Shown here one piece after another: positions 7,464-14,584 of a DNA stretch of 19,903 nt; position 1 is the first letter of the stretch, and every line of letters starts with the position of its first letter. The notes beneath the pieces were generated by a model. The model saw only the letters and a program-made list of their open reading frames with translations. It made no database searches and had not been told where the DNA came from. Location of the stretch: contig JBEIOK010000034.1 of assembly GCA_040377605.1 (NCBI GenBank), positions 1-19,903 of the forward strand, read 5' to 3'. The position numbers and the translations under genes were made by a program. Source of the stretch: Solimonas sp040377605 (GTDB lineage: Bacteria; Pseudomonadota; Gammaproteobacteria; Nevskiales; Nevskiaceae).

Positions 7464-7934
7464 TTACTTGGCGCGCGGCTTGAACACCGGCACCTTGTGA
7501 TTATTCATCGTGGGTTCGAAAGCCACTTCGACTTCCATGTCCTGCTTCACGGCATCGTAGGCGACACCGACGAGGTTGGACACCATGCGCGTCCCCTCTT
7601 CGAGCTGGATCACGGCGACGATCGGCGACTCGCGGAACCCGAAGGGATGGGGATGGCGCGGGATCGTCCACGCGTGCACGGTGCCGCGACCCGACAGTTC
7701 CACGTCCTGGCGCTTGAGGCTGAAGCACTTCGGGCACATCGGGCGCGGCGGGAACGTGAACAGTCCGCAGTCACCGCACTGCTGACCGATGAATTTCTCC
7801 TGGTCGGCCGCCTCCCAGAAGCTCTTGGCATCGAGGGTGACGATCGGCGCGATGCGCGTCGGCTTGGGCGCGGCAGGGGCTGCCGGCGTGTCGGTGGGTG
7901 CGGTCATGGAAATTTCCGTTATCTCGGTTGACAT
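7464..7934 (-). CDS. Zn-ribbon/OB-fold protein (DUF35 family), partner of the Ltp2-like aldolase
   Basis: I start this 156-residue protein at ATG 7932-7934 because GGAGG stands 9 bases upstream; ATG 7905-7907 is an alternative with a weaker site. After a Pro/Ala-rich linker (about 11-30), a helix (DAKSFWEAADQEKFIGQQ) leads into a zinc ribbon C53-x2-C56 and C67-x2-C70 with the family-typical FPPRPMCPKC. An OB-fold follows from about residue 80 (GRGTVHAWTIPRHPHPFG; IVAVIQLEEGTRMVSNLVG). In known Ltp2 complexes DUF35 domains bind the thiolase-fold aldolase and admit the acyl-CoA. In cholesterol degraders the DUF35 domain is fused to ChsH2, a MaoC-like hydratase subunit; here it is free-standing. 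Adjacent, same-strand and tightly spaced with the aldolase gene, so a complex is very likely. Confidence 0.92.
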   Translation of the reverse strand: MSTEITEISMTAPTDTPAAPAAPKPTRIAPIVTLDAKSFWEAADQEKFIGQQCGDCGLFTFPPRPMCPKCFSLKRQDVELSGRGTVHAWTIPRHPHPFGFRESPIVAVIQLEEGTRMVSNLVGVAYDAVKQDMEVEVAFEPTMNNHKVPVFKPRAK

Positions 7935-8127
7935 CGTGCCGCGCCTCCTCGGGCGCGGTGCATGAAACGACGATAGCGGTGGCACCGGAACACCCGCCTG
8001 CCACAAACGGGTGAGCCCCCTCGCCTTGCGCGCACAGCGCGCTGACGGGGCCAACGCCCGGCCCGGAAGACAGCGCTATCGCGCGATCCGGCGGCGCCTT
8101 CGTGCGCGGAACAGGGCCCCGGCCGGC
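7935..8127 (-). other. 193-bp gap upstream of the DUF35 gene
   Basis: This is the largest gap inside the minus-strand gene series and could hold a promoter for the DUF35/aldolase pair, but I see no convincing -35/-10 pair. It contains a 6-bp inverted repeat, CACCCG (7991-7996) and CGGGTG (8008-8013), with an 11-nt spacer and no T-tract, so it is not a clear terminator. It could be a weak operator. Confidence 0.3.
7944..7948 (-). promoter_or_regulatory. Shine-Dalgarno deciding the DUF35 start
   Basis: GGAGG on the minus strand with a 9-nt spacer to ATG 7932-7934. It supports that start over the in-frame ATG nine codons further in. Confidence 0.7.
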
Positions 8128-8823
8128 TCAGGCGGTCAGCATCGCCTGCATCGTCAGCTTGATGCGCTGCAGGTAGCGATCCATGTTGCGCACCTTGCCT
8201 TCGAACACATGCTCGATCGCGAGTCCGGTCAGCGAGAAATGCGCGAAGGTCATGACCTCGCGGGCGCGACCGGCATCGAGCCGGATGTCGGCAAAGATCT
8301 CGCGCATCGTCTCGTGATGTGCGCGCGCGTGGCGCTCCTCGCGACTGCTGGGCTTGGCCTGGTGGAACCCGCGCGTGGCCAGCAGGATCTCCAGCACGAC
8401 GATGTAGATGTCGTCCTGGTAGTGCTGCCACATGCGATCGATGAAACGGTCGGCGCGCTCCGCCACGCTGCCGACGCGCAGCGACGGATCGGCCATGCGT
8501 TCGGTGAAGCGCTCGTGCGACAGGTCGAGAATCGCTGTGAAGATCTCGTCCTTGGAGCCGAAGTGATGCTGAGCGGCCCCCCAGGTGGTGCCGGCGCGGT
8601 CGGCGATGCGGCTGGAACTGGCGTTGGAGTAGCCGCCTTCCTTGATCAGCGCGATGACGGCCGCGATGATCTTCTCGCGCGTGGCCTTGGTCTTCAGCGC
8701 CTGCCGGCCCAGCGGCTGACCTTCCTTCGGCGCGCGCACTCCGGCTTTGCGCGCCCGCGCGGGTTTGCGCGCTGGCGCGGAGCCGGTGCGGGTCGTGGCA
8801 GTCTTCTTGGCAGCTTTAGGCAT
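8128..8823 (-). CDS. TetR-family transcriptional regulator
   Basis: The 231-residue protein carries a TetR DNA-binding domain at about residues 48-97 (TREKIIAAVIALIKEGG, then SRIADRAGTTWGAAQHHFGSKDEI, in two parts around residue 70-93), where the helix-turn-helix and the HHFGSKDE segment are diagnostic. A helical ligand-binding domain follows. Residues 1-45 form an unusual Lys/Arg/Ala-rich tail ahead of that domain. Its ATG lies eight bases inside the end of the KstD-like gene and has no Shine-Dalgarno, so it is probably translated by coupling as the last gene of the DUF1302 operon. A regulator in this place often represses its own operon and responds to a CoA thioester or the substrate; the 23-bp palindrome at 14530-14552 in that operon's promoter is the obvious candidate operator. 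Confidence 0.92.
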   Translation of the reverse strand: MPKAAKKTATTRTGSAPARKPARARKAGVRAPKEGQPLGRQALKTKATREKIIAAVIALIKEGGYSNASSSRIADRAGTTWGAAQHHFGSKDEIFTAILDLSHERFTERMADPSLRVGSVAERADRFIDRMWQHYQDDIYIVVLEILLATRGFHQAKPSSREERHARAHHETMREIFADIRLDAGRAREVMTFAHFSLTGLAIEHVFEGKVRNMDRYLQRIKLTMQAMLTA

Positions 8824-10513
8824 GGGAGGCGGGGCTGGCGCAGGCGTGTTCCGCCGCGAGGAATCCGAAGGTCATTGCCGGTCCCAGCGTGGCACCGGCG
8901 CCGGGATAATACCGCCCGGTCACCGAGGCCGAACAGTTGCCGATCGCATACAGCCCGGGAATCGGCCGACCCTCCGTGCGCAGCACCTGCGCCTGCGCGT
9001 TGGTCCTGAGCCCCCCCTTGGTGCCGATATCGCCGGGGTAGATTTCCAGCGCGTAGAACGGTGCCTCGCGCAGCGGCGCGAGGCAGGGGTTCGGCTGGAT
9101 GCGGGGATCGCCGTAGATCAGGTCATAGGCGTTCTCGCCGCGCTGGAAATCCGCATCCTTGCCAGCCGCGGCAAAGCCGTTGAAGCGCTCGACCGTGACC
9201 TTGAATGCCGGCGCATCGATGCCCAGCTGCGCGGCCAGATCCTCCAGGCGGTCGGCCTGCCGGACCAGGCCCTTGCGGATATGACCCGGCTGCAACCAGT
9301 CCAGGTGCATGCCGCCGGGCAACAGCGGCCCGAACGGATATTCACGGCGATAGCGCGCATCGAACACGATGTAAGCCGGCAGGTTGCCGGCGCCGTACAT
9401 CGCCTGCACCGCCGTCGTGTAGGCGACCGACTCGTTGAAGAAGCGCCGGCCCGCCTGGTTGACGACGATGGCGCCGGGCATCGAGCGCTCGGTGAACAGC
9501 ATGCGCGCACGGTCCTCGCCGCGCACGGTCATCGTCGGCCCCCACCAGGCTTCATCCATCAGCGCCGTGTCGGCGCCGATGGCCTGCGCGGCCAGCAGCA
9601 GATCCCCGGTGTTGTGCGGATTGGCGGCGGACCATTGTGTGCGGGTCGGACCGGGCAGGTACTGCTCGCGCAGCTGCTGGTTGTGCTCGAAGCCTCCGGC
9701 CGCGAGGATCACGCCGCGACGCGCCTGCACGCGCTGGCGCCGACCCTCGCGCTCGACGACGACGCCGGTCACCGCGCCCGACGCTTCCGTCACCAGTTCG
9801 CGCACCGGCGACGACAGCCAGATCGGCACGCGGTGATCCAGCAGTGATCGCCGCAGGCGCCCGAGTAGCGCGTTGCCCATCGTCAGCCGACGCGAGCGCA
9901 GCGACCGCAGGCGCCACGGCAGATCGAGAAAGTAGGCCAGCGTGATCTTCAGCAGGATCCGGAACCAGCCGGGCGACTTGCTGAGCAGCACGGCCCCTTC
10001 GGTATTGCTGTAGCCGATCAGGCCGAGCACGCGGGTCTGCTTGTGCGGCTCGTGCAGGTCGAGGAAATCCCGGCCCAGTTCGCGGGCATCGAACGGCAGC
10101 GGATCCAGCGATCGGCCTCCGGGCTTGGCCCCCGCCAGGTGCTGGTAGTAGTCGGCGTAGTACGACATCGCCTGGAACTCGGCGCGGCTGTGGTCGCAGA
10201 GCCACTGCAGCATGCGACGGCCGTGCGTGACGAAAGCCTGCACGCGATCGTCCGGCACGTCGTCCTTCGTCAACGCGCGCAGGTAGGTCAGCGCCTCATC
10301 CGCGGAGTCCTCGATGCCGACACCGGGCATCAGGTGATTGGCCGGAATCCACAATCCGCCGCCGGAGGTCGCTGACGTGCCGCCGTACTGTTTCCCCTTC
10401 TCCACCATCAGCACGCTCGCGCCCGCATGCGCGGCGCGCAGCGCGGCGGTCATCGCCCCGGCACCGGTGCCGACGACCAGCACGTCGACCGCGTGATCCC
10501 ATGTCGTGTCCAT
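8816..10513 (-). CDS. FAD-dependent 3-ketosteroid dehydrogenase-like protein (KstD family)
   Basis: The 565-residue protein opens with a Rossmann FAD motif, VVGTGAGAMTAAL (13-25) with Glu38, then GGTSATSGGGLW (44-55) typical of the fumarate reductase/KstD group. Residues matching KstD catalysis are visible: a tyrosine in ADYY (122/123), Tyr365 in FFNESVAY, and Tyr536 and Gly540 in YYPGAGATLGP, which match by motif the Tyr/Gly pair that labilises the substrate in 3-ketosteroid delta1-dehydrogenase. It would remove two hydrogens next to a ring ketone in the cytoplasm. A delta4-dehydrogenase or a desaturase for another cyclic ketone is also possible; I do not assign a symbol. AGGAAAG lies upstream of the ATG. 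It starts 9 bp after the PQQ dehydrogenase gene, and the TetR start overlaps its end. Confidence 0.87.
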   Translation of the reverse strand: MDTTWDHAVDVLVVGTGAGAMTAALRAAHAGASVLMVEKGKQYGGTSATSGGGLWIPANHLMPGVGIEDSADEALTYLRALTKDDVPDDRVQAFVTHGRRMLQWLCDHSRAEFQAMSYYADYYQHLAGAKPGGRSLDPLPFDARELGRDFLDLHEPHKQTRVLGLIGYSNTEGAVLLSKSPGWFRILLKITLAYFLDLPWRLRSLRSRRLTMGNALLGRLRRSLLDHRVPIWLSSPVRELVTEASGAVTGVVVEREGRRQRVQARRGVILAAGGFEHNQQLREQYLPGPTRTQWSAANPHNTGDLLLAAQAIGADTALMDEAWWGPTMTVRGEDRARMLFTERSMPGAIVVNQAGRRFFNESVAYTTAVQAMYGAGNLPAYIVFDARYRREYPFGPLLPGGMHLDWLQPGHIRKGLVRQADRLEDLAAQLGIDAPAFKVTVERFNGFAAAGKDADFQRGENAYDLIYGDPRIQPNPCLAPLREAPFYALEIYPGDIGTKGGLRTNAQAQVLRTEGRPIPGLYAIGNCSASVTGRYYPGAGATLGPAMTFGFLAAEHACASPASHA

Positions 10514-10522
10514 CGTGCTTTC

Positions 10523-12475
10523 CTACTGGTCGGCGAGCCGGAAGGCGACGATCGCATCGCCGGTCCGGGTGCCGAGCGCGCCGTGGCCCCCGGCGCCGAT
10601 CACCAGGTACTGCTGCTTGTCGCGGCCGCGATAGCTCATCGGCGTCGCATGCGCGGCAAACGGCAGCTCGTGACGCCACAGCTCGGCCCCGGTATCGGTG
10701 TCGAAGGCGCGCAGGTACTGATCCATCGTCGCGCCGATGAAAGCGAGGCCGCCCGCGGTCTGCAACGAGCCGCCGGAGTTCGGCGTCCCCCAGTCGAGGC
10801 GATTGCCGACCAGCGGCGCCAGGCCGTTGAGGTTGCCGAGCGGGCGCTCCCAGAGTTTTCCGCCGGTGTTGAGGTCGATCGCGACGAGGCGTCCCCAGGG
10901 CGGCGGCACGCAGGGGGTCATCAGCGGCGAGAGGTACGGTCCGCGCACCGCCACGTACGGCGTGCCCTGCTGCGGCTGCAGCGCGACCAGGTCACCGGAT
11001 TTCGCGTGCTGGTCGGTGCGCGGCTCCAGACGCACCAGGAACGGGGCTACCTGCAGGTTGACGATCATGCGATTGCGCACCGGATCGACCGACACCGAGC
11101 CCCAGTTGATACCACCGCCGAGGCCCGGGTACTGCAGCGTGTCCTTGCGTCCGGGCGGCGTGAACACGCCGCGGTAGTCGAAGGTGTCGAACTGCTGCTG
11201 GCATTTTTGACGGTCCCAGAACGTCAGCCCCCAGAGGTCCTCGCGCTTCAGCGTCAGCGGATGCAGCGGCGCCGGCCGGGTCGGAAACGGCTGCGTCGGC
11301 GACACGCGCAGCCCCGGCAGCGTCGACGCCGGCACCGGGCGCTCCTCCACCGGGAAGATCGGCTTGCCGGTGAGGCGATCGAGCAGGAACACGAACCCCA
11401 GCTTGGTGGCACCGATCACGGCCGGAATCGTCCGACCCTGGGCGCGGTGCTCGTAGAGCACCGGCTGCGCGGCGACGTCGTAGTCCCAGACATCGCGATG
11501 CACGGTCTGGAAATTCCACTTCACCGCCCCGGTCGCGGCATCCAGCGCGATGAACGACGAGGCGTAGTGATCGAGATCGCCCCGTTCCGCACCCGAGTAG
11601 TGATCCGGCGCGGCATTGCCGGTCGGCACGAAGATCAGGCCGCGCCCGGGATCGGCGGACATCAGTGCCCACACGTTCGGTGTGCCCGGCGTCAGGGTCG
11701 CACCGTTGTTGACGTCCGCGGCGGTCACCGCCTTCACGCCCGGCGGCACCGGATCCCAGACCCAGCGCAGCGCGCCGGTGCGCGCGTCGAAGGCACGCAC
11801 GGCCCCGCTGGGCGAATCGACCCGCTGCCCGTCCTTGACGAAGGCCCCGGTAACCACCAGATCGCCGACGACCAGCGGCGGCGAGGTCACGTAGTACTCG
11901 GCCGGCTCGACACGCCCCAGCCCTCGCAGCAGATTAACGCTGCCGCGCTCGCCGAAGTCCGCGCAGCGCTGACCGCTGCGCGCATCCAGCGCGATCAGCC
12001 GCGCGTCCAGGGTGCCGACATAGAGACGATCCCGGCAGGCCGCGGTCACGGCCGTGGCGGTGGTGTCGCGCCACCAGGCCACACCGCGACAGACCGGCGC
12101 ATAGACCTGATCGAGCTTCACCTTGGGGTCGTGCACCCAGCGTTCGCGACCGCTGACCGGGTCCAGTGCAATGACCCGGTTGTACGGCGTGCAGACGTAC
12201 AGCGAGTCATCGATCATCAACGGCGTGGCCTGGAAGGCGGTGGCACCGTGACGCTCGTTGCCGGCCGAGAAATCGCCGTGGTGGTAGGTCCACGCCACCT
12301 GCAGGCGCGAGACGTTGCTGCGATCGATGTCCTTCAGCGGCGACCAGCGCTGCCCGCCGGCATTGCCGCCGACCTGGGGCCATTGCGCCTCGCCGGTGGC
12401 GGCCACGGCCGCGCCTGCCGCACCCAGAAACAACAGGCCGGCAAGCGCCGGCCCTTTCATCAGTCCCATCGTCAT
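10523..12475 (-). CDS. Periplasmic PQQ-dependent dehydrogenase (glucose-dehydrogenase-like quinoprotein)
   Basis: I start at ATG 12473-12475, 7 bp after the DUF1302 stop; ATGs at 12469 and 12460 are also possible. The 650-residue protein has a signal peptide (hydrophobic core about residues 8-25, cleavage near AVA-A) and then an eight-bladed quinoprotein propeller with repeated tryptophan motifs (GALRWVWDP, GAVKWNFQT, GGKLWERPLG). HRDVWDYDVAAQP (326-338) and GATKLGFVFLLDR (355-367) match E. coli membrane glucose dehydrogenase around its active-site Asp466 and Lys493: here Asp331 and Lys358, also 27 residues apart. ATPMSYRG with IGAGGHG near the end is likewise Gcd-like. The five-helix membrane anchor of Gcd is absent, so it is soluble or only loosely attached. 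It oxidises an alcohol in the periplasm; which one is unknown. No PQQ synthesis or cytochrome gene is in the window. Confidence 0.92.
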   Translation of the reverse strand: MTMGLMKGPALAGLLFLGAAGAAVAATGEAQWPQVGGNAGGQRWSPLKDIDRSNVSRLQVAWTYHHGDFSAGNERHGATAFQATPLMIDDSLYVCTPYNRVIALDPVSGRERWVHDPKVKLDQVYAPVCRGVAWWRDTTATAVTAACRDRLYVGTLDARLIALDARSGQRCADFGERGSVNLLRGLGRVEPAEYYVTSPPLVVGDLVVTGAFVKDGQRVDSPSGAVRAFDARTGALRWVWDPVPPGVKAVTAADVNNGATLTPGTPNVWALMSADPGRGLIFVPTGNAAPDHYSGAERGDLDHYASSFIALDAATGAVKWNFQTVHRDVWDYDVAAQPVLYEHRAQGRTIPAVIGATKLGFVFLLDRLTGKPIFPVEERPVPASTLPGLRVSPTQPFPTRPAPLHPLTLKREDLWGLTFWDRQKCQQQFDTFDYRGVFTPPGRKDTLQYPGLGGGINWGSVSVDPVRNRMIVNLQVAPFLVRLEPRTDQHAKSGDLVALQPQQGTPYVAVRGPYLSPLMTPCVPPPWGRLVAIDLNTGGKLWERPLGNLNGLAPLVGNRLDWGTPNSGGSLQTAGGLAFIGATMDQYLRAFDTDTGAELWRHELPFAAHATPMSYRGRDKQQYLVIGAGGHGALGTRTGDAIVAFRLADQ

Positions 12476-12482
12476 CTCGTCG

Positions 12483-14435
12483 TCAGAAGCTGTACTTGGC
12501 GGTGAAGCCGACGTAATCGCGGTCCGCGTAGGAGTTTTCCTGGAAGTGCGGCTTGCCGTAGTAGCCGGCATAGCTCACGCCCAGCGTCAGCTTCTGCAGA
12601 TAGGTCAGATTGACGCCGATGCTGGCGCGCTTGTCGTTCTCGCCGGTGAGTGGTCCGAAGCCGGACAGCAGCGACGACTGCCCCTTGATCATGCCGGAGG
12701 CAAAGATCGGGATCGTCATGTCCCAGCCGCGCACGAGGTTCTTGTAGTCGACCAGGAACAACAGCGACAGACCTGCCGACTCCCGGGAGAAGGTCAGCTT
12801 GTCATTGCACTCATAGGGATTGCAGGTTTCCTCGGCGTCCTCGACGATGATGTAGCCGCCCTCGCCGACGATCGTGAACGTATCCCAGAGATTGACGCCG
12901 AAGAGATCCTTCGGGCCGATCGTGTACAGGCTCGACACCAGTCCTTGCCAGACCTTGGCACGCGTCGGGGTCGGCACCGGACCGAGCAGACCGCTGTCCA
13001 GGTCCACCAGCACGTCGATGCCATCGCGATAGACCACCTCGCCCGCCACGTTGGCGCCGAACAGCGCCGTCGAGAAACTCAGCGCACTCATGTCGACGCC
13101 ATCGAAGTAGCGCGTGTTGTAGGTGACCGGCACCGGCAGCCCCAGCATGTCGGTCGTGACCAGCGGCGTGCCGTCGGGCCGCGCCAGCAAGGTCGCAGTG
13201 CCGTAGTTCTGCACCGGCGCCGGCACCGTGCTGTGGTAGCGCAGCTGGTACAGGCCCACGGTCGTGAACGGTGTCAGCTGATACTTCGCGCCCAGGCCCC
13301 ACTGGCCGTGATCGCTGGGCTTGAGGTCACGCTCGCGGCGCACGTTGATCGAGGTCGGCGTCCCGGGCTGCGGCAGCTGCGAGATCGGCAGGCTCAGGTC
13401 CGGTGCCACCGCATCAATGCTGTCGAGCACATTGCCGAGCAGACCGGTGACCTGATCGGCTGGCAGCCCGGGCGCGAGGAAGTCCGCCACCAGCTGCAGC
13501 ACCTCGGCGGTATCGCCGGACGCCAGATTGAACGCGGCCAGGTTCGGCAGATACAGCGGATTGCGCAGACCGTAGATGAACTGCGCGCCGGGACCGATGA
13601 TGTCGGCAATCGCGAAGTACTCGCCCGGCGGATTGAGTTCCGTCGGCGAATATTCGAGCTTGTACTGGCCCAGCAGCGTCAGCTCGTTGTTGACGGACAC
13701 CTGCAGCGACACCTGATTGACCGGCAGCAGGATGCTCTTGACGTCCGCCCCCGGGACATTGGCCTTGGTCGCATCGGCCGGCGACTGCGCCAGCGCAACC
13801 CCGGCAAAGAACAGACTCTCGCCCCAGGCCGCGATATGCCGGCCGACCCGCAGGTTCATTGCGGACGCTTCACCCAGCGTCCAGCTGCCGGTGAAGAAGG
13901 CGTCGAGCAGCCGCGCGCGCCGTCCGCTGCGGTACTGCGCGTTGTCGCTGAACTCGTTGACCGGGCCCTCGACCGGAAAGTTGATGTCGCCCTTGGTCTT
14001 GTTGATCGTCTCGCGGGAGTCGTTGTCGTTCTTGCTGCGATAGACCTGATCGTAGAACGCATCGCCGCGCAGCAGCAGCCCGAAGTCGTCACCGCCAAAG
14101 TACAGCTCGCCCAGCACGGTCAGGCGGTTGTTGACCATCGCGCCCTTCTTGAAGTTGCGATCACCGTCGTCGTACTGGTTCGACTCCGGATACTTCAGTG
14201 CATCCGGCACCGGCAGTTCGGGGCTGCCCGGCGTGTTGATGATGCGATCGTCCGGGTCGTGCAGACGCCAGGCGGCGGCATAACCGGCCTGCAGCTGATA
14301 CTCGGCATTGAGTCCGAACAGGTCGAAGGATTCCGCTGCAGCCGGCGTGCTGGCCAGTGCGGCCAGACTCAGCGAAATGATGCCGGCAATCCCCACCTTC
14401 CCCTTTTCAGGGCCATCCTCGTGGCACAGCGCCAT
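12483..14435 (-). CDS. DUF1302 family outer-membrane protein
   Basis: I start at ATG 14433-14435 because GGAGGAG stands five bases upstream; the frame is open further but without support. The 650-residue protein has a signal peptide (hydrophobic about 14-33, cleavage after PAAA) and a beta-barrel pattern of alternating residues, ending in Phe as outer-membrane proteins do. The family core is GRHIAAWGESLFF (198-210) followed by a Pro/Val-rich segment with PGADVKSILLPV (228-239). DUF1302 proteins recur beside DUF1329 proteins in clusters for degrading hydrophobic compounds and are thought to act in their passage or binding at the outer membrane; the mechanism is not established. It is the first gene of the DUF1302/PQQ/KstD/TetR unit. 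Two cysteines in ETCNPYECND (about residues 550-560) may form a loop disulfide. Confidence 0.9.
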   Translation of the reverse strand: MALCHEDGPEKGKVGIAGIISLSLAALASTPAAAESFDLFGLNAEYQLQAGYAAAWRLHDPDDRIINTPGSPELPVPDALKYPESNQYDDGDRNFKKGAMVNNRLTVLGELYFGGDDFGLLLRGDAFYDQVYRSKNDNDSRETINKTKGDINFPVEGPVNEFSDNAQYRSGRRARLLDAFFTGSWTLGEASAMNLRVGRHIAAWGESLFFAGVALAQSPADATKANVPGADVKSILLPVNQVSLQVSVNNELTLLGQYKLEYSPTELNPPGEYFAIADIIGPGAQFIYGLRNPLYLPNLAAFNLASGDTAEVLQLVADFLAPGLPADQVTGLLGNVLDSIDAVAPDLSLPISQLPQPGTPTSINVRRERDLKPSDHGQWGLGAKYQLTPFTTVGLYQLRYHSTVPAPVQNYGTATLLARPDGTPLVTTDMLGLPVPVTYNTRYFDGVDMSALSFSTALFGANVAGEVVYRDGIDVLVDLDSGLLGPVPTPTRAKVWQGLVSSLYTIGPKDLFGVNLWDTFTIVGEGGYIIVEDAEETCNPYECNDKLTFSRESAGLSLLFLVDYKNLVRGWDMTIPIFASGMIKGQSSLLSGFGPLTGENDKRASIGVNLTYLQKLTLGVSYAGYYGKPHFQENSYADRDYVGFTAKYSF

Positions 14436-14517
14436 CGGGTCTCCTCCGCATTCATTCTGTGGAATGCCGCAACCCGACGTTACGGCCATGGCTGCGCAGG
14501 GAACTTCCCCCAAACTG

Positions 14518-14546
14518 AGTATGGTTACGTTGCAATTGCAATGCAA
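14518..14546 (-). promoter_or_regulatory. Candidate sigma70-type promoter for the DUF1302 operon
   Basis: On the minus strand, TTGCAT (14546-14541) and CATACT (14523-14518) are 17 bp apart and resemble -35 and -10 boxes (3/6 and 4/6 matches). The predicted start is near 14511, about 75 bases ahead of the DUF1302 ATG. The -35 lies within the palindrome at 14530-14552. The promoter is inferred from spacing and position only. Confidence 0.4.
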
Positions 14547-14552
14547 TTGCAA
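14530..14552. promoter_or_regulatory. Perfect 23-bp palindrome, candidate operator
   Basis: The half-site TTGCAATTGCA (14530-14540) and its exact reverse complement TGCAATTGCAA (14542-14552) flank a single central base. It is AT-rich in a GC-rich window, lies 95 bp upstream of the DUF1302 start and covers the candidate -35 box. The size and symmetry suit a TetR-family dimer or pair of dimers. I found no second copy elsewhere in the window. The TetR gene at the end of the same operon is the first candidate binder; the LuxR-type regulator is less likely. Confidence 0.65.
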
Positions 14553-14574
14553 AATGGCCGCGACGGGCGCGGCC
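14551..14574 (-). terminator. Rho-independent terminator after the aldehyde dehydrogenase gene
   Basis: A perfect 7-bp GC stem, GGCCGCG (14556-14562) with CGCGGCC (14568-14574) and a 5-nt loop, is followed on the minus strand by ATTTTG (14555-14550). It lies 10 bp after the aldehyde dehydrogenase stop and would end the DUF1329/aldehyde dehydrogenase transcript. The T-tract is short, so termination may be partial. Confidence 0.6.
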
Positions 14575-14584
14575 GATCCGGACG

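Noticed and set aside
7991..8013. Terminator after the TetR gene
   Set aside because: Only a 6-bp inverted repeat with an 11-nt loop and no T-tract on either strand.
10427..12505. Plus-strand open frame of 692 codons opposite the PQQ dehydrogenase gene
   Set aside because: The minus frame has clear quinoprotein motifs, while this one has biased composition and no ribosome binding site or domain.
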